Below are positions 1 to 7,090 of a stretch of DNA of 43,925 bases, piece after piece; the first letter of the stretch is position 1, and each line of letters opens with the position of its first letter. Both the position numbers and the translations under genes were made by a program. The notes beneath the pieces were generated by a model. It did no database searches. It was not told the DNA's origin and worked only from the letters and a program-made list of their open reading frames with translations. The stretch spans positions 1 through 43,925 of the forward strand of contig DASSNC010000034.1 of the NCBI GenBank assembly GCA_035688305.1. The letters run 5' to 3'. The DNA comes from 66-474 sp035688305. Lineage in GTDB: Bacteria; Pseudomonadota; Gammaproteobacteria; Xanthomonadales; Rhodanobacteraceae.

Positions 1-399
1 CGCGCCGGCGCGCACTCGGCTAGCGGCAAGGGCAGTCGAACGAACACGACGTTCGTTCGACCACCGCCACAGGCGCAATGGTCTTTGGTTACTTTCTGCC
101 AAAACAGAAAGTAACCCGCTCGCCGCCCAAGGCGAGCGGAACTCGTTCGAGTAACTCCAGACTGTGCGAACGTGCCCCCCATCCGGCCTGCGGCCACCTT
201 CCCCCGCAAGCGGGGGAAGGAAGGCCAAAGCGTGTAGGTTGGGCTGACCCGGCGTTTTTCCCGCGGAAGCCCAACACGTGCGGGCGATGACGTTGGGCTT
301 CCCCCGGATCGAGCCCGGGGCCAACCCAACCTACGCAACTCAACCCAATCTGCGCAGCAGCGCCTGCGCGCCGCTCGCTGCCAAGGCGGGAGGGAAAGA
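1..399. repeat. composite intergenic repeat region with five inverted repeats
   Basis: No gene is supported here; the stretch lies downstream of the alpha/beta hydrolase at 400-1386. It is a string of inverted repeats. Arms 35-45/51-61 are a perfect 11-bp pair with a 5-nt loop. Arms 87-98/105-116 are a perfect 12-bp pair (GGTTACTTTCTG) with loop CCAAAA. Arms 117-124/131-138 are a perfect 8-bp pair. Arms 197-207/210-220 are an 11-bp C-rich/G-rich pair with a 2-nt loop. GTAGGTTGGG at 234-243 is repeated inverted at 325-334. From memory, elements with GGTTACTTTCT hairpins and GTAGGTTGGG boxes are frequent between genes in Xanthomonadales. The short open frames here (for example 78-290) read through the hairpins and look non-coding. 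Confidence 0.75.
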
Positions 400-1386
400 C
401 TACGGCAGCAGCACGAACTGCGAAATCGCGCGCGATACCTCGCGCGGCTTCTCCATGATCGCCATGTGTCCGCAGCCATTCATCTCGGTGACGCCGATGC
501 TGGGCGCGTGGGTGAGTCCCTTGCGCAGCGCATCAAGCGCGGAGATGTCGATGATCTGGTCCTGCCGGCACCAGATCGCGAGCGTCGGCGCAGTGATGTC
601 GGGCAGTCTGGTCGCGAGGGCATCGCGCGCGCCGGGCGCACTCATGTCGGCCATCACCTTGTCACGAAACGCCCGGTTTGCCTTGGAGTGTTCGACGAAC
701 ACGTCGGCAACGCGCGGCGGTACCAAGGGCGGTTTGGTGAACAGCAGGTGCACGAGGCGTTGGTAGTCGGCGCGGTTGTCGAGATGGAACGGACTGTCGC
801 CTGATTCCAGATCACGCACGAAGTTGTTGGGCTTGAACGGCAGGCCGGCCGAGTCGACCAGCACCAGTGCGGCGACGTCCTTCGGATACTGCGCAGCGTA
901 AAGCCCGGCGATCGCGCCGCCCATCGACTGGCCGGCGAGCGCGACTTCGCCCACATGCAGCGCACCGAGGAATCCGTGCAGGCGTTGCACCTGCGCCTCG
1001 AAACCGTAGTCGGCGCCGGCGATGCGCGTGGAATCGCCCCAACCGGGCAGGTCGGGGATGATGACGTGGAAGTTGGTGGTGAGGTAACGCGCAGCCACCA
1101 GCCAGCTTGCATGCGAGCCGGCGAAGCCGTGCAGCAGCACCAGGGTCGGGCCATCCTGTTTGCCGCCTTCGACGTACACCCAGCGGGTGTCGCCGACCTG
1201 CACGGATTTTTCGTGCAAGCCGTCGCGCCAGGTCTGGTACTGGACCGCGCCATCCAGCAACCATTGCGGCGCGATGAAATAGACGGCCAAACCGATCACC
1301 GCAAGCGCGATGCAGGCGCCGCCGAGGATCTTCAGCCGCCGCGCGACACGCGCGAGCAGGGCATCGCGGGCAGGATTGCCGGACAT
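400..1386 (-). CDS. membrane-anchored alpha/beta hydrolase (lipase/esterase-like)
   Basis: Serine hydrolase of 328 aa. One N-terminal membrane segment (about residues 20-40) should hold the catalytic domain at the cytoplasmic membrane. The oxyanion-hole HG motif is near residues 86-87 (LLHGF). The nucleophile elbow is GQSMGG with Ser near 154, followed by an acid in the CRQDQIID stretch and the catalytic His in NGCGHM. An N-terminal anchor followed by this fold resembles ABHD6-type monoacylglycerol lipases and bacterial Lip3-like esterases; the substrate cannot be read from sequence. A start at 1425 is possible, but it lies inside the upstream aminopeptidase gene. I chose ATG 1386, 7 nt after that gene's stop, so the two are probably co-transcribed. 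Confidence 0.85.
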   Translation of the reverse strand: MSGNPARDALLARVARRLKILGGACIALAVIGLAVYFIAPQWLLDGAVQYQTWRDGLHEKSVQVGDTRWVYVEGGKQDGPTLVLLHGFAGSHASWLVAARYLTTNFHVIIPDLPGWGDSTRIAGADYGFEAQVQRLHGFLGALHVGEVALAGQSMGGAIAGLYAAQYPKDVAALVLVDSAGLPFKPNNFVRDLESGDSPFHLDNRADYQRLVHLLFTKPPLVPPRVADVFVEHSKANRAFRDKVMADMSAPGARDALATRLPDITAPTLAIWCRQDQIIDISALDALRKGLTHAPSIGVTEMNGCGHMAIMEKPREVSRAISQFVLLP

Positions 1387-1393
1387 GTGCGGA

Positions 1394-3277
1394 TCAGTCC
1401 TTGCGCTGGCCGGCCCCGGCCGCATCCATCGTTGCGCGGGTCTTCGCGAACAATTTTTCCACCGCCATCCGGGTCAGCGGGTGATAGCCGTCCTTCGCCT
1501 TCGCATAGACCTGCTCGGCGAACGCGAACCCCTCCGGCGTTTTGACCAGCGCCTTGTAGATCGGGATGGTCAGGTACAGCCGCCCGATCCGTGTCGCGTG
1601 CTCTGCTGCGGCCGGCCACACGGCCTTGTCGCCCGCGGCGATCGCGTGGATATACCAGCGCATCCCTATTTCGGCGTTGTGGGTCCCGGTGAGATGCCAG
1701 GCAGAATCCAGCTCCTGCATCTTCGCGAGCGGCGGCACATCGGGCAGGCGATCAAGAAAATACATCCACTCCTGCGTATTCCAGTCCTGCGCGTCGAGTT
1801 CGGAAGCCGGCAAGCTGCCGGCCAGGAATTCGCCGCGTTCCTTGTCGATCGCGTCGAAGCGCGGCGAATCCGGAATCGGCGCGTCCTTCGGGATGCCGGC
1901 GCCATAGACCCAGGCCTGCACTTCGTCCCAGCTCATCTTGCCGGGATATTTTTCGATCAGGTTGGCCTTGAGGAACGCCAGCATCTGCTCGGTGGTAATC
2001 GAGTGCCAGGCGAAATGGTTGAAGTAGCTTTCCAGATACTGGTCGAAATCCTTGCGCCCGAATTTCTGCTCCAGTGTGCGCAGGAACCACGAGCCCTTGT
2101 CGTAGGCAACGTCGGAAAGTTCATCATCGGCGTCGATCTTGCGCGGCTCGGGCGCCAGCCGTTGCGCGTTTTCGGGCATCGTCGCGATCGTCTTCTGCAG
2201 GTTGCGGATCGCCAGCAGGGTTTCCTCGTGGGCCTGCCGCGTGCCATACAAGGCCTCGGTGATGCGACCCTGCACGTAAGTCGTCACGCCTTCGTTTAGC
2301 CAGATGTCGCGCCAGGTGGCCGCGGTGACGAGATTGCCGGACCACGAGTGCGCAAGTTCATGCGCAACCAGCGAGACCAGCGACTTGTCGCCCACCAGCA
2401 CGGTCGGCGTGGCGAAGGTCATGTTGGGATTTTCCATGCCGCCATACGGGAACGAGGGCGGCAGCACGAGGATGTCGTAACGGCCCCAGCGATACGGGCC
2501 GTACAACTTCTCGGCGGTCTCGATCATCTTCTCGGTGTCTTCGAATTCATGCGCGGCTTTGGCGACCACCGACGGCTCGGCGTACACCGCCGAACGCGGA
2601 CCGGTTTCGCGCACCGCAAGATCGCCCGCGCCGATCGCCAGCAGATATGACGGAACGGGATGCGCCTGGGTGAAATCGAAAGCTCCATCCAGCGCATGCT
2701 TCGGATCATTCGGCGCACTCATGAGCACGCGAATGTCCTTCGGTGCGGTGATATGCGCGTGCCAGGTGAAGCGGATCGCGGGTGAATCCTGCAGCGGCAC
2801 CCACGAACGCGCATGGGTGGCCTCCGATTGCGAGAACAGGAACGGCGCCTGCTTGTCGGCGGTCTGCGCCGGCGCCAGCCATTGCAGCCCCGACGCGTCC
2901 GGCGACGTCGCGTAGGTGATGCGCACTGCCTGCGGATGCTGCGCTGCTTCGATGGTGAGCTTCGAGCCCATGGTCGGAACCGGCTCGGCCAGCTTGTATG
3001 CCAGCCGGTGCGCGTGACCCTGGCCATCGACGGCTTCGATCGCCGCAATCTTGAGGTTCTCGGTATCGAGCACCAGATCGCGCGCCTCGGGATTTTTCCA
3101 GTCCAGCGTCAGGGTGGCGGCGCCGTCGAGTTGCCGGTGCGTGAAATCGACCTTGAGCGCGAGGTCGATGTGCTTGATCACGACATCCCGCGGCTGCGCG
3201 TAGGAATGCGGATCGGCAGCTTGCGCGGCGACCGGCAGCACCAGGGCACCGAAGGCGAGGGTGGGAAGCAGGCGCAT
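1394..3277 (-). CDS. secreted M1 family zinc aminopeptidase, leukotriene A4 hydrolase-like
   Basis: Predicted zinc aminopeptidase of 627 aa that removes N-terminal residues from peptides. A signal peptide ends around AQA-A (residues 1-20), so it should act in the periplasm or outside. The substrate-binding GGMEN motif is at about 279-283 and the zinc site HELAH at 306-310, with the third ligand Glu 19 residues later in WLNEG. The GGMENP form and the length with a C-terminal helical domain match the LTA4H-like branch of M1 rather than the longer PepN. ATG 3277 was chosen because AGGAG lies 7 nt upstream and a signal peptide follows directly; the open frame upstream of it (to 3370) lacks both. 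It heads a two-gene unit with the hydrolase at 400-1386. Epoxide hydrolase activity is not implied. Confidence 0.93.
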   Translation of the reverse strand: MRLLPTLAFGALVLPVAAQAADPHSYAQPRDVVIKHIDLALKVDFTHRQLDGAATLTLDWKNPEARDLVLDTENLKIAAIEAVDGQGHAHRLAYKLAEPVPTMGSKLTIEAAQHPQAVRITYATSPDASGLQWLAPAQTADKQAPFLFSQSEATHARSWVPLQDSPAIRFTWHAHITAPKDIRVLMSAPNDPKHALDGAFDFTQAHPVPSYLLAIGAGDLAVRETGPRSAVYAEPSVVAKAAHEFEDTEKMIETAEKLYGPYRWGRYDILVLPPSFPYGGMENPNMTFATPTVLVGDKSLVSLVAHELAHSWSGNLVTAATWRDIWLNEGVTTYVQGRITEALYGTRQAHEETLLAIRNLQKTIATMPENAQRLAPEPRKIDADDELSDVAYDKGSWFLRTLEQKFGRKDFDQYLESYFNHFAWHSITTEQMLAFLKANLIEKYPGKMSWDEVQAWVYGAGIPKDAPIPDSPRFDAIDKERGEFLAGSLPASELDAQDWNTQEWMYFLDRLPDVPPLAKMQELDSAWHLTGTHNAEIGMRWYIHAIAAGDKAVWPAAAEHATRIGRLYLTIPIYKALVKTPEGFAFAEQVYAKAKDGYHPLTRMAVEKLFAKTRATMDAAGAGQRKD

Positions 3278-3409
3278 CGGGGCGCTCCTGTCAATGGCCA
3301 AAGCCCCGAGTATGCCACCGCCTCGTGACAGCCGCGTGTACCGAAGGTCTCGGGTTGCCCGCGGGTGCACGGACGTAGAATGCGCGCTCCCACCGCGCCG
3401 GAGGCATCC

Positions 3410-4084
3410 ATGCCGACCCTGTACATCGCCAACAAGAATTATTCGTCGTGGTCGCTGCGTCCATGGGTGCTGTTGCGCGAACGCGGCATCGCGTTCGCGG
3501 AGCGCCTGGAGCCATTCGACGGCAAGGCCTTCACAACATTCTCGCCGAGCGGCAAGGTGCCCTGCCTCGTCGATGGCGGCACCACGGTGTGGGATTCACT
3601 GGCGATCACCGAATACCTCGCCGAGGCACATCCGCACGTGTGGCCCGCCGACAAGCCCGCCCGCGCGTTCGCGCGCTGCGCCGCCGCTGAAATGCACTCC
3701 GGCTTCATGGCGCTGCGCGAACAATGCGGCATGAACTGCGGTATCCGGGTCAAGCTGCATCGCATCGACGCCGCGCTGCAACGCGACCTCACACGCCTCG
3801 ACGCGCTCTGGAACGATGGCCTCGCGCGCTTCGGCGGCCCGTTTCTTGCCGGCGCCGAATTCAGCGCTGCCGACGCGTTCTACGCGCCGGTCGCATTTCG
3901 CATCCAGACCTATGCGCCGCCACTCGGCGCTACGGCGAATGCCTACGCGCAACGCCTGCTGGCGTTGCCATCGATGCGCGAATGGTATGCAGCATCGCTG
4001 GCGGAAACCTGGCGCCACGCGGGGCACGAGGCCGAGGTCGCGCATTGGGGCACCATCACTTCAGACTTGCGCGCGACGGTTTGA
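3410..4084 (+). CDS. glutathione S-transferase family protein
   Basis: Cytosolic GST-fold protein of 224 aa. The N-terminal thioredoxin-like domain carries the active-site stretch NYSSWSLRPW (about residues 9-18), typical of a proteobacterial GST subgroup in which Ser is the likely glutathione-activating residue. The cis-Pro/glutathione contact region is GKVPCLVDGG followed by the D-S-L-A-I-T-E-Y motif. The C-terminal half is the all-helical GST domain. ATG 3410 has GGAGG 5 nt upstream, which decides the start over the in-frame ATG at 3365. Its stop is one base from the stop of the convergent proline iminopeptidase gene, leaving no room for a terminator between them. The electrophilic substrate is unknown. 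Confidence 0.9.
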   Translation: MPTLYIANKNYSSWSLRPWVLLRERGIAFAERLEPFDGKAFTTFSPSGKVPCLVDGGTTVWDSLAITEYLAEAHPHVWPADKPARAFARCAAAEMHSGFMALREQCGMNCGIRVKLHRIDAALQRDLTRLDALWNDGLARFGGPFLAGAEFSAADAFYAPVAFRIQTYAPPLGATANAYAQRLLALPSMREWYAASLAETWRHAGHEAEVAHWGTITSDLRATV

Positions 4085-4085
4085 C

Positions 4086-5036
4086 TCAGGCGAGGCGATC
4101 GGCGAACCCGTCGGTCGCCGCGACCAGCTTGTCGACGATGGCCGGTTCGGACGCCGCGTGCCCGGCCACGACCACGTGGTATTCGGCTTCCGGCCAGGCT
4201 TCGTGCAATTCGAACGCGCTCTGGGTCGGACAGATGATGTCGTAGCGGCCCTGCACGATCACCGCCGGGAGGTGGCGGATCGTGTCGATGTTGCGCAACA
4301 GCTGGTCAGGCTCGAGGAAGCAGTCGTGGCGGAAGTAGTGCGCCTCCAACCGCGCGAGGCTCACCGCGATTTCCGGCGAACTGAATTCGGCTTCGGTGTC
4401 GGGCGATTCTTCCAGCGTCAGCGCGCTGCCTTCCCACGCACCCCAGGCGCGCGCGGCGGCGATGCGCACCGCTTCATCGTCCGCGGTCAGCCGCTGCCAG
4501 TACGCGGCCACGATATTGGCGCGCTCCGCGGGCGGAATGGCGGACACGAAACGCTGCCAGTTTTCGGGGCGAATCCGGCCGGCACCGCCTTCCTCGTACA
4601 GCCACATGGTTTCCCAGCGGCGCGCGAGATAAATGCCGCGCAGTACCAGCGCGAGCACACGTTCGGGATGCGCTTCCGCATACGCCAGCGCGAGCGTGGA
4701 GCCCCAGGAGCCGCCGAACACCAGCCAGCGCTCGATGCCGAGATGCGCGCGGATCTTCTCGATGTCGGAAATGAGATCCTGCGTGGTGTTGTCGACGAGG
4801 TCGGCGAAGGGCGTGGATTTGCCGGCGCCGCGCTGGTCGAACAGCACGATGTGGTAACGCGCGGGATCGAAGAACCGGCGGTGGTAATTCGAAAGACCGG
4901 CGCCCGGGCCGCCGTGCAGGAACACCACCGGCAGGCCATCCGGGTTGCCGCATTCCTCGATGTACAGCATGTGGCGATCGCTGACCGGGAACATCCGGGT
5001 GCGGTACGGTTCAATTTCGGGGTACAGCTGGCGCAT
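4086..5036 (-). CDS. pip: proline iminopeptidase (peptidase family S33)
   Basis: Cytosolic serine exopeptidase of 316 aa that releases N-terminal proline from peptides. The family signature HGGPGAG is at about 41-47 and forms the oxyanion site, followed by DQRGAGKS. The nucleophile is in GGSWGS, the acid in QGRYDIICP, and the catalytic His in VVAGHAASEP. Length and motif order match Xanthomonas-type proline iminopeptidase throughout. A GAGGAG sequence lies upstream of ATG 5036, which begins 12 nt after the stop of the membrane-protein gene at 5049-5702. It is probably the last gene of the ubiE unit. Confidence 0.95.
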   Translation of the reverse strand: MRQLYPEIEPYRTRMFPVSDRHMLYIEECGNPDGLPVVFLHGGPGAGLSNYHRRFFDPARYHIVLFDQRGAGKSTPFADLVDNTTQDLISDIEKIRAHLGIERWLVFGGSWGSTLALAYAEAHPERVLALVLRGIYLARRWETMWLYEEGGAGRIRPENWQRFVSAIPPAERANIVAAYWQRLTADDEAVRIAAARAWGAWEGSALTLEESPDTEAEFSSPEIAVSLARLEAHYFRHDCFLEPDQLLRNIDTIRHLPAVIVQGRYDIICPTQSAFELHEAWPEAEYHVVVAGHAASEPAIVDKLVAATDGFADRLA

Positions 5037-5048
5037 GCCACCGGCTCC

Positions 5049-5702
5049 TCATTCAAGGTTGCTTGTGACGCGCAATCCGCGCACCTGCCAACGGCCAAGG
5101 CCGACGAGAACGAACGCCACGACCACGAACGCTGCCAGCAGGCCGAGGGCATTCACCGCCACGCGCGGATAGCCCAGCGCGGTGACGTCGATGAACGGAT
5201 ACGGATACCAACCATCAGCTGCGCCGCGCACGACCGCGTACGCGGCATACGCGACCGGATACGGCAGGCACGTCAGTACGTGGCGAAAGCGCAGCGCGGC
5301 CTTGGGCACCGCAAGCCACCAGTGCAGCATGAATAACACAGGCATCGCGGTGTGCAGCAACTGATCAGCCAGCCACTGCCAGCCATGGGGCTGCCAAAGG
5401 TTGCGCAACAGCAGGTGATACACGACAGCGACGATCACGATCGCGACGGCCACGGCCGTCTGCACATCCACGCGCCGCAGGAATCGCGACGACGCACTGC
5501 GTGGCCCGATCGCCCACGCCATCAATGCGAGTACGACCAGAGCGTTGCTGAGGATGGTGAAATAGCCGAAGTACTGCCACAGCGCCTGACCTGCGGTTAG
5601 TCCGGTGGCAGATGCGTTGTGCAGCGTCAGCCGCAACTGCAGCAGCAGTGTGACCGCACCGAGTGCGGCAAGCGCGGCAGCGAACAGACGTTGCCGCGGC
5701 AT
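5049..5702 (-). CDS. Pr6Pr-type multi-pass membrane protein
   Basis: Integral membrane protein of 217 aa with about six hydrophobic segments. Features such as the GYFTILSN stretch after the first loop and a conserved HW-containing helix (FMLHWWLAVPK) match the Pr6Pr family of six-TM proteins. No biochemical role is established for bacterial members, so none is assigned. I chose ATG 5702, 4 nt after the ubiE stop, over ATG 5735, which would overlap the ubiE end. Tight spacing on both sides puts it in one transcript between ubiE and pip. Confidence 0.75.
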   Translation of the reverse strand: MPRQRLFAAALAALGAVTLLLQLRLTLHNASATGLTAGQALWQYFGYFTILSNALVVLALMAWAIGPRSASSRFLRRVDVQTAVAVAIVIVAVVYHLLLRNLWQPHGWQWLADQLLHTAMPVLFMLHWWLAVPKAALRFRHVLTCLPYPVAYAAYAVVRGAADGWYPYPFIDVTALGYPRVAVNALGLLAAFVVVAFVLVGLGRWQVRGLRVTSNLE

Positions 5703-5706
5703 GCGA

Positions 5707-6468
5707 TCAGACCTTGTAGCCGCGATGGATTGCAACGATCCCGGCCGACAGGTTGCGCACCTGCACGTTGCGGAAGCCGGCTTCCTCCAGCATGCCTTTC
5801 AGCGTCGCTTGATCAGGATGTTTCCTGATCGATTCGGCGAGGTAGCGATAGCTGGCCTCGTCATGCGCCACCAGCTTGCCGACGCGCGGCAGCACCTGGA
5901 ACGAATGAAAATCGTACAGCGGCTTCAACCATTCCTGGTTGACGCGCGAGAACTCGAGAATCAGCACGCGGCCGCCGGGTTTCAGCACGCGCTGCATTTC
6001 CGCGAGCGCCTTGTCCTTGTCGGTGACGTTGCGCAGCCCGAAGGCGATGGTGACCGCGTCGAAGGAACCATCCGGGAACGGCAGTGCTTCGGCGTTCACC
6101 TGCGCCCAGCGCAGGCCTTGCAGCAGGCCGCGGTCGAGCAGGCGGTCGCGCCCGGCCTGCAGCATCGCGGCGTTGATGTCGCCGATGACGACCTCGCCCT
6201 TAGCGCCGACCCGCGGCAGCATCAGTGCAGCAATGTCACCGGTGCCGCCGGCAAGGTCGAGCACGCGATCGCCCTTGCGCACGCCGGAGGTCGCAACGAA
6301 GTGCCGCTTCCACAGGCGATGCACGCCGAACGACATCAGGTCGTTCATCACGTCATATTTGCCGGCCACCGACGAGAACACCTCGCCGACCAGCTTCTGC
6401 TTCTCGGCGACGGGGACTTCGCGGTAGCCGAAGTGCGTGGTGGACGCGGATCGTTCCTGCTCGTTCAT
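5707..6468 (-). CDS. ubiE: ubiquinone/menaquinone biosynthesis C-methyltransferase UbiE
   Basis: SAM-dependent C-methyltransferase of 253 aa acting on the quinone ring (demethoxy-ubiquinol and demethylmenaquinol) in the cytoplasm near the membrane. The N-terminal block with FGYREV and K-x-x-x-V-x-x-V-F is characteristic. The SAM-binding motif LDLAGGTGDI is at about residues 69-78, and further family blocks (AFGLRNVTD, LKPGGRVLILEFS, YRYLAESIR) are intact. It is first in a three-gene minus-strand unit. In E. coli ubiE is followed directly by ubiJ and ubiB; here those lie 5.3 kb away on the other strand, separated by repeat clusters A and B. Confidence 0.97.
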   Translation of the reverse strand: MNEQERSASTTHFGYREVPVAEKQKLVGEVFSSVAGKYDVMNDLMSFGVHRLWKRHFVATSGVRKGDRVLDLAGGTGDIAALMLPRVGAKGEVVIGDINAAMLQAGRDRLLDRGLLQGLRWAQVNAEALPFPDGSFDAVTIAFGLRNVTDKDKALAEMQRVLKPGGRVLILEFSRVNQEWLKPLYDFHSFQVLPRVGKLVAHDEASYRYLAESIRKHPDQATLKGMLEEAGFRNVQVRNLSAGIVAIHRGYKV

Positions 6469-6499
6469 CGCACCATTCTACGGCATGCCACCACGGTGG

Positions 6500-7045
6500 A
6501 TGGGACTGCAAAAAAGCATTTACCACGGATCCACACGGATGACACGGATCAGGAGCTCTATCCGCGCAAATCCTTGGTCAAGAACCTTTTGCTGTTCTCG
6601 CGGGACTGCGAAAAAGCATTTACCACGGATCCACACGGATGACACGGATCAGGAGCGTCATCAGCACACATCCGCGGCAATCAGCGTCAAAAGGTTGTTG
6701 CACTATGGATTGCGCAGATCAAGAGCATTCGACACGGGTCAACGCGGATGACCGCTGATAAAAAGCTCTATCCGTGTGCATCCGTGCAAATCCGTGGTCA
6801 AGGCTTCTCGCTCTTCCCACAGATGCAGACAAAGTACTGGACACGGATCAACGCGGATGGCCGCTGATAAAAAGCTCTATCCGTGTGCATCCGTGTAGAT
6901 CCGTGGTCAAGGCTTCTCGCTCTTCCCACAGATGCACACAAAGCACTGGACACGGATCGAAGCGGACAACCGCGGATCAGGAATTCCATCCGCGTGCATC
7001 CGTGCAGATCCGTGGTCAAAGCTTCTTGCTCTTCCCGCAACATGC
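6500..7045. repeat. repeat cluster A: phased ATCCGYG/CRCGGAT palindromic units
   Basis: No gene is supported in this stretch. It holds two copies of a block beginning GGGACTGC at 6502 and 6602 (100-bp period) and three units at about 6731, 6840 and 6949 (109-bp period). In a full unit (6841-6907) GGAT cores start at 6845 and 6855, with a decayed TGAT at 6865, then a short AAAGCTC centre, then ATCC cores at 6879, 6889 and 6899. The spacing is exactly 10 bp and the two halves are mirror images. Units are joined by a shared linker containing CTTCTCGCTCTTCCCACAGA. Segment 6744-6801 is the reverse complement of 11624-11680 in cluster B apart from one base, so cluster A is inverted relative to B and C. 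It lies upstream of ubiE and downstream of the M16 gene. Confidence 0.9.
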
Positions 7046-7054
7046 TTGCGCAAA

Positions 7055-7080
7055 GACCCCTCCCCCGAAGGAGAGGGGTC
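7055..7080 (-). terminator. hairpin downstream of the M16 peptidase gene
   Basis: Arms GACCCCTC (7055-7062) and GAGGGGTC (7073-7080) form a perfect 8-bp stem 10 nt beyond the stop codon of the minus-strand gene. No clear T-run follows, so it may be a REP-like element or an RNA-end stabiliser rather than a classic intrinsic terminator. The C-run/GAAGG core resembles the hairpin at 197-220. Confidence 0.5.
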
Positions 7081-7090
7081 CGCATTGGCG

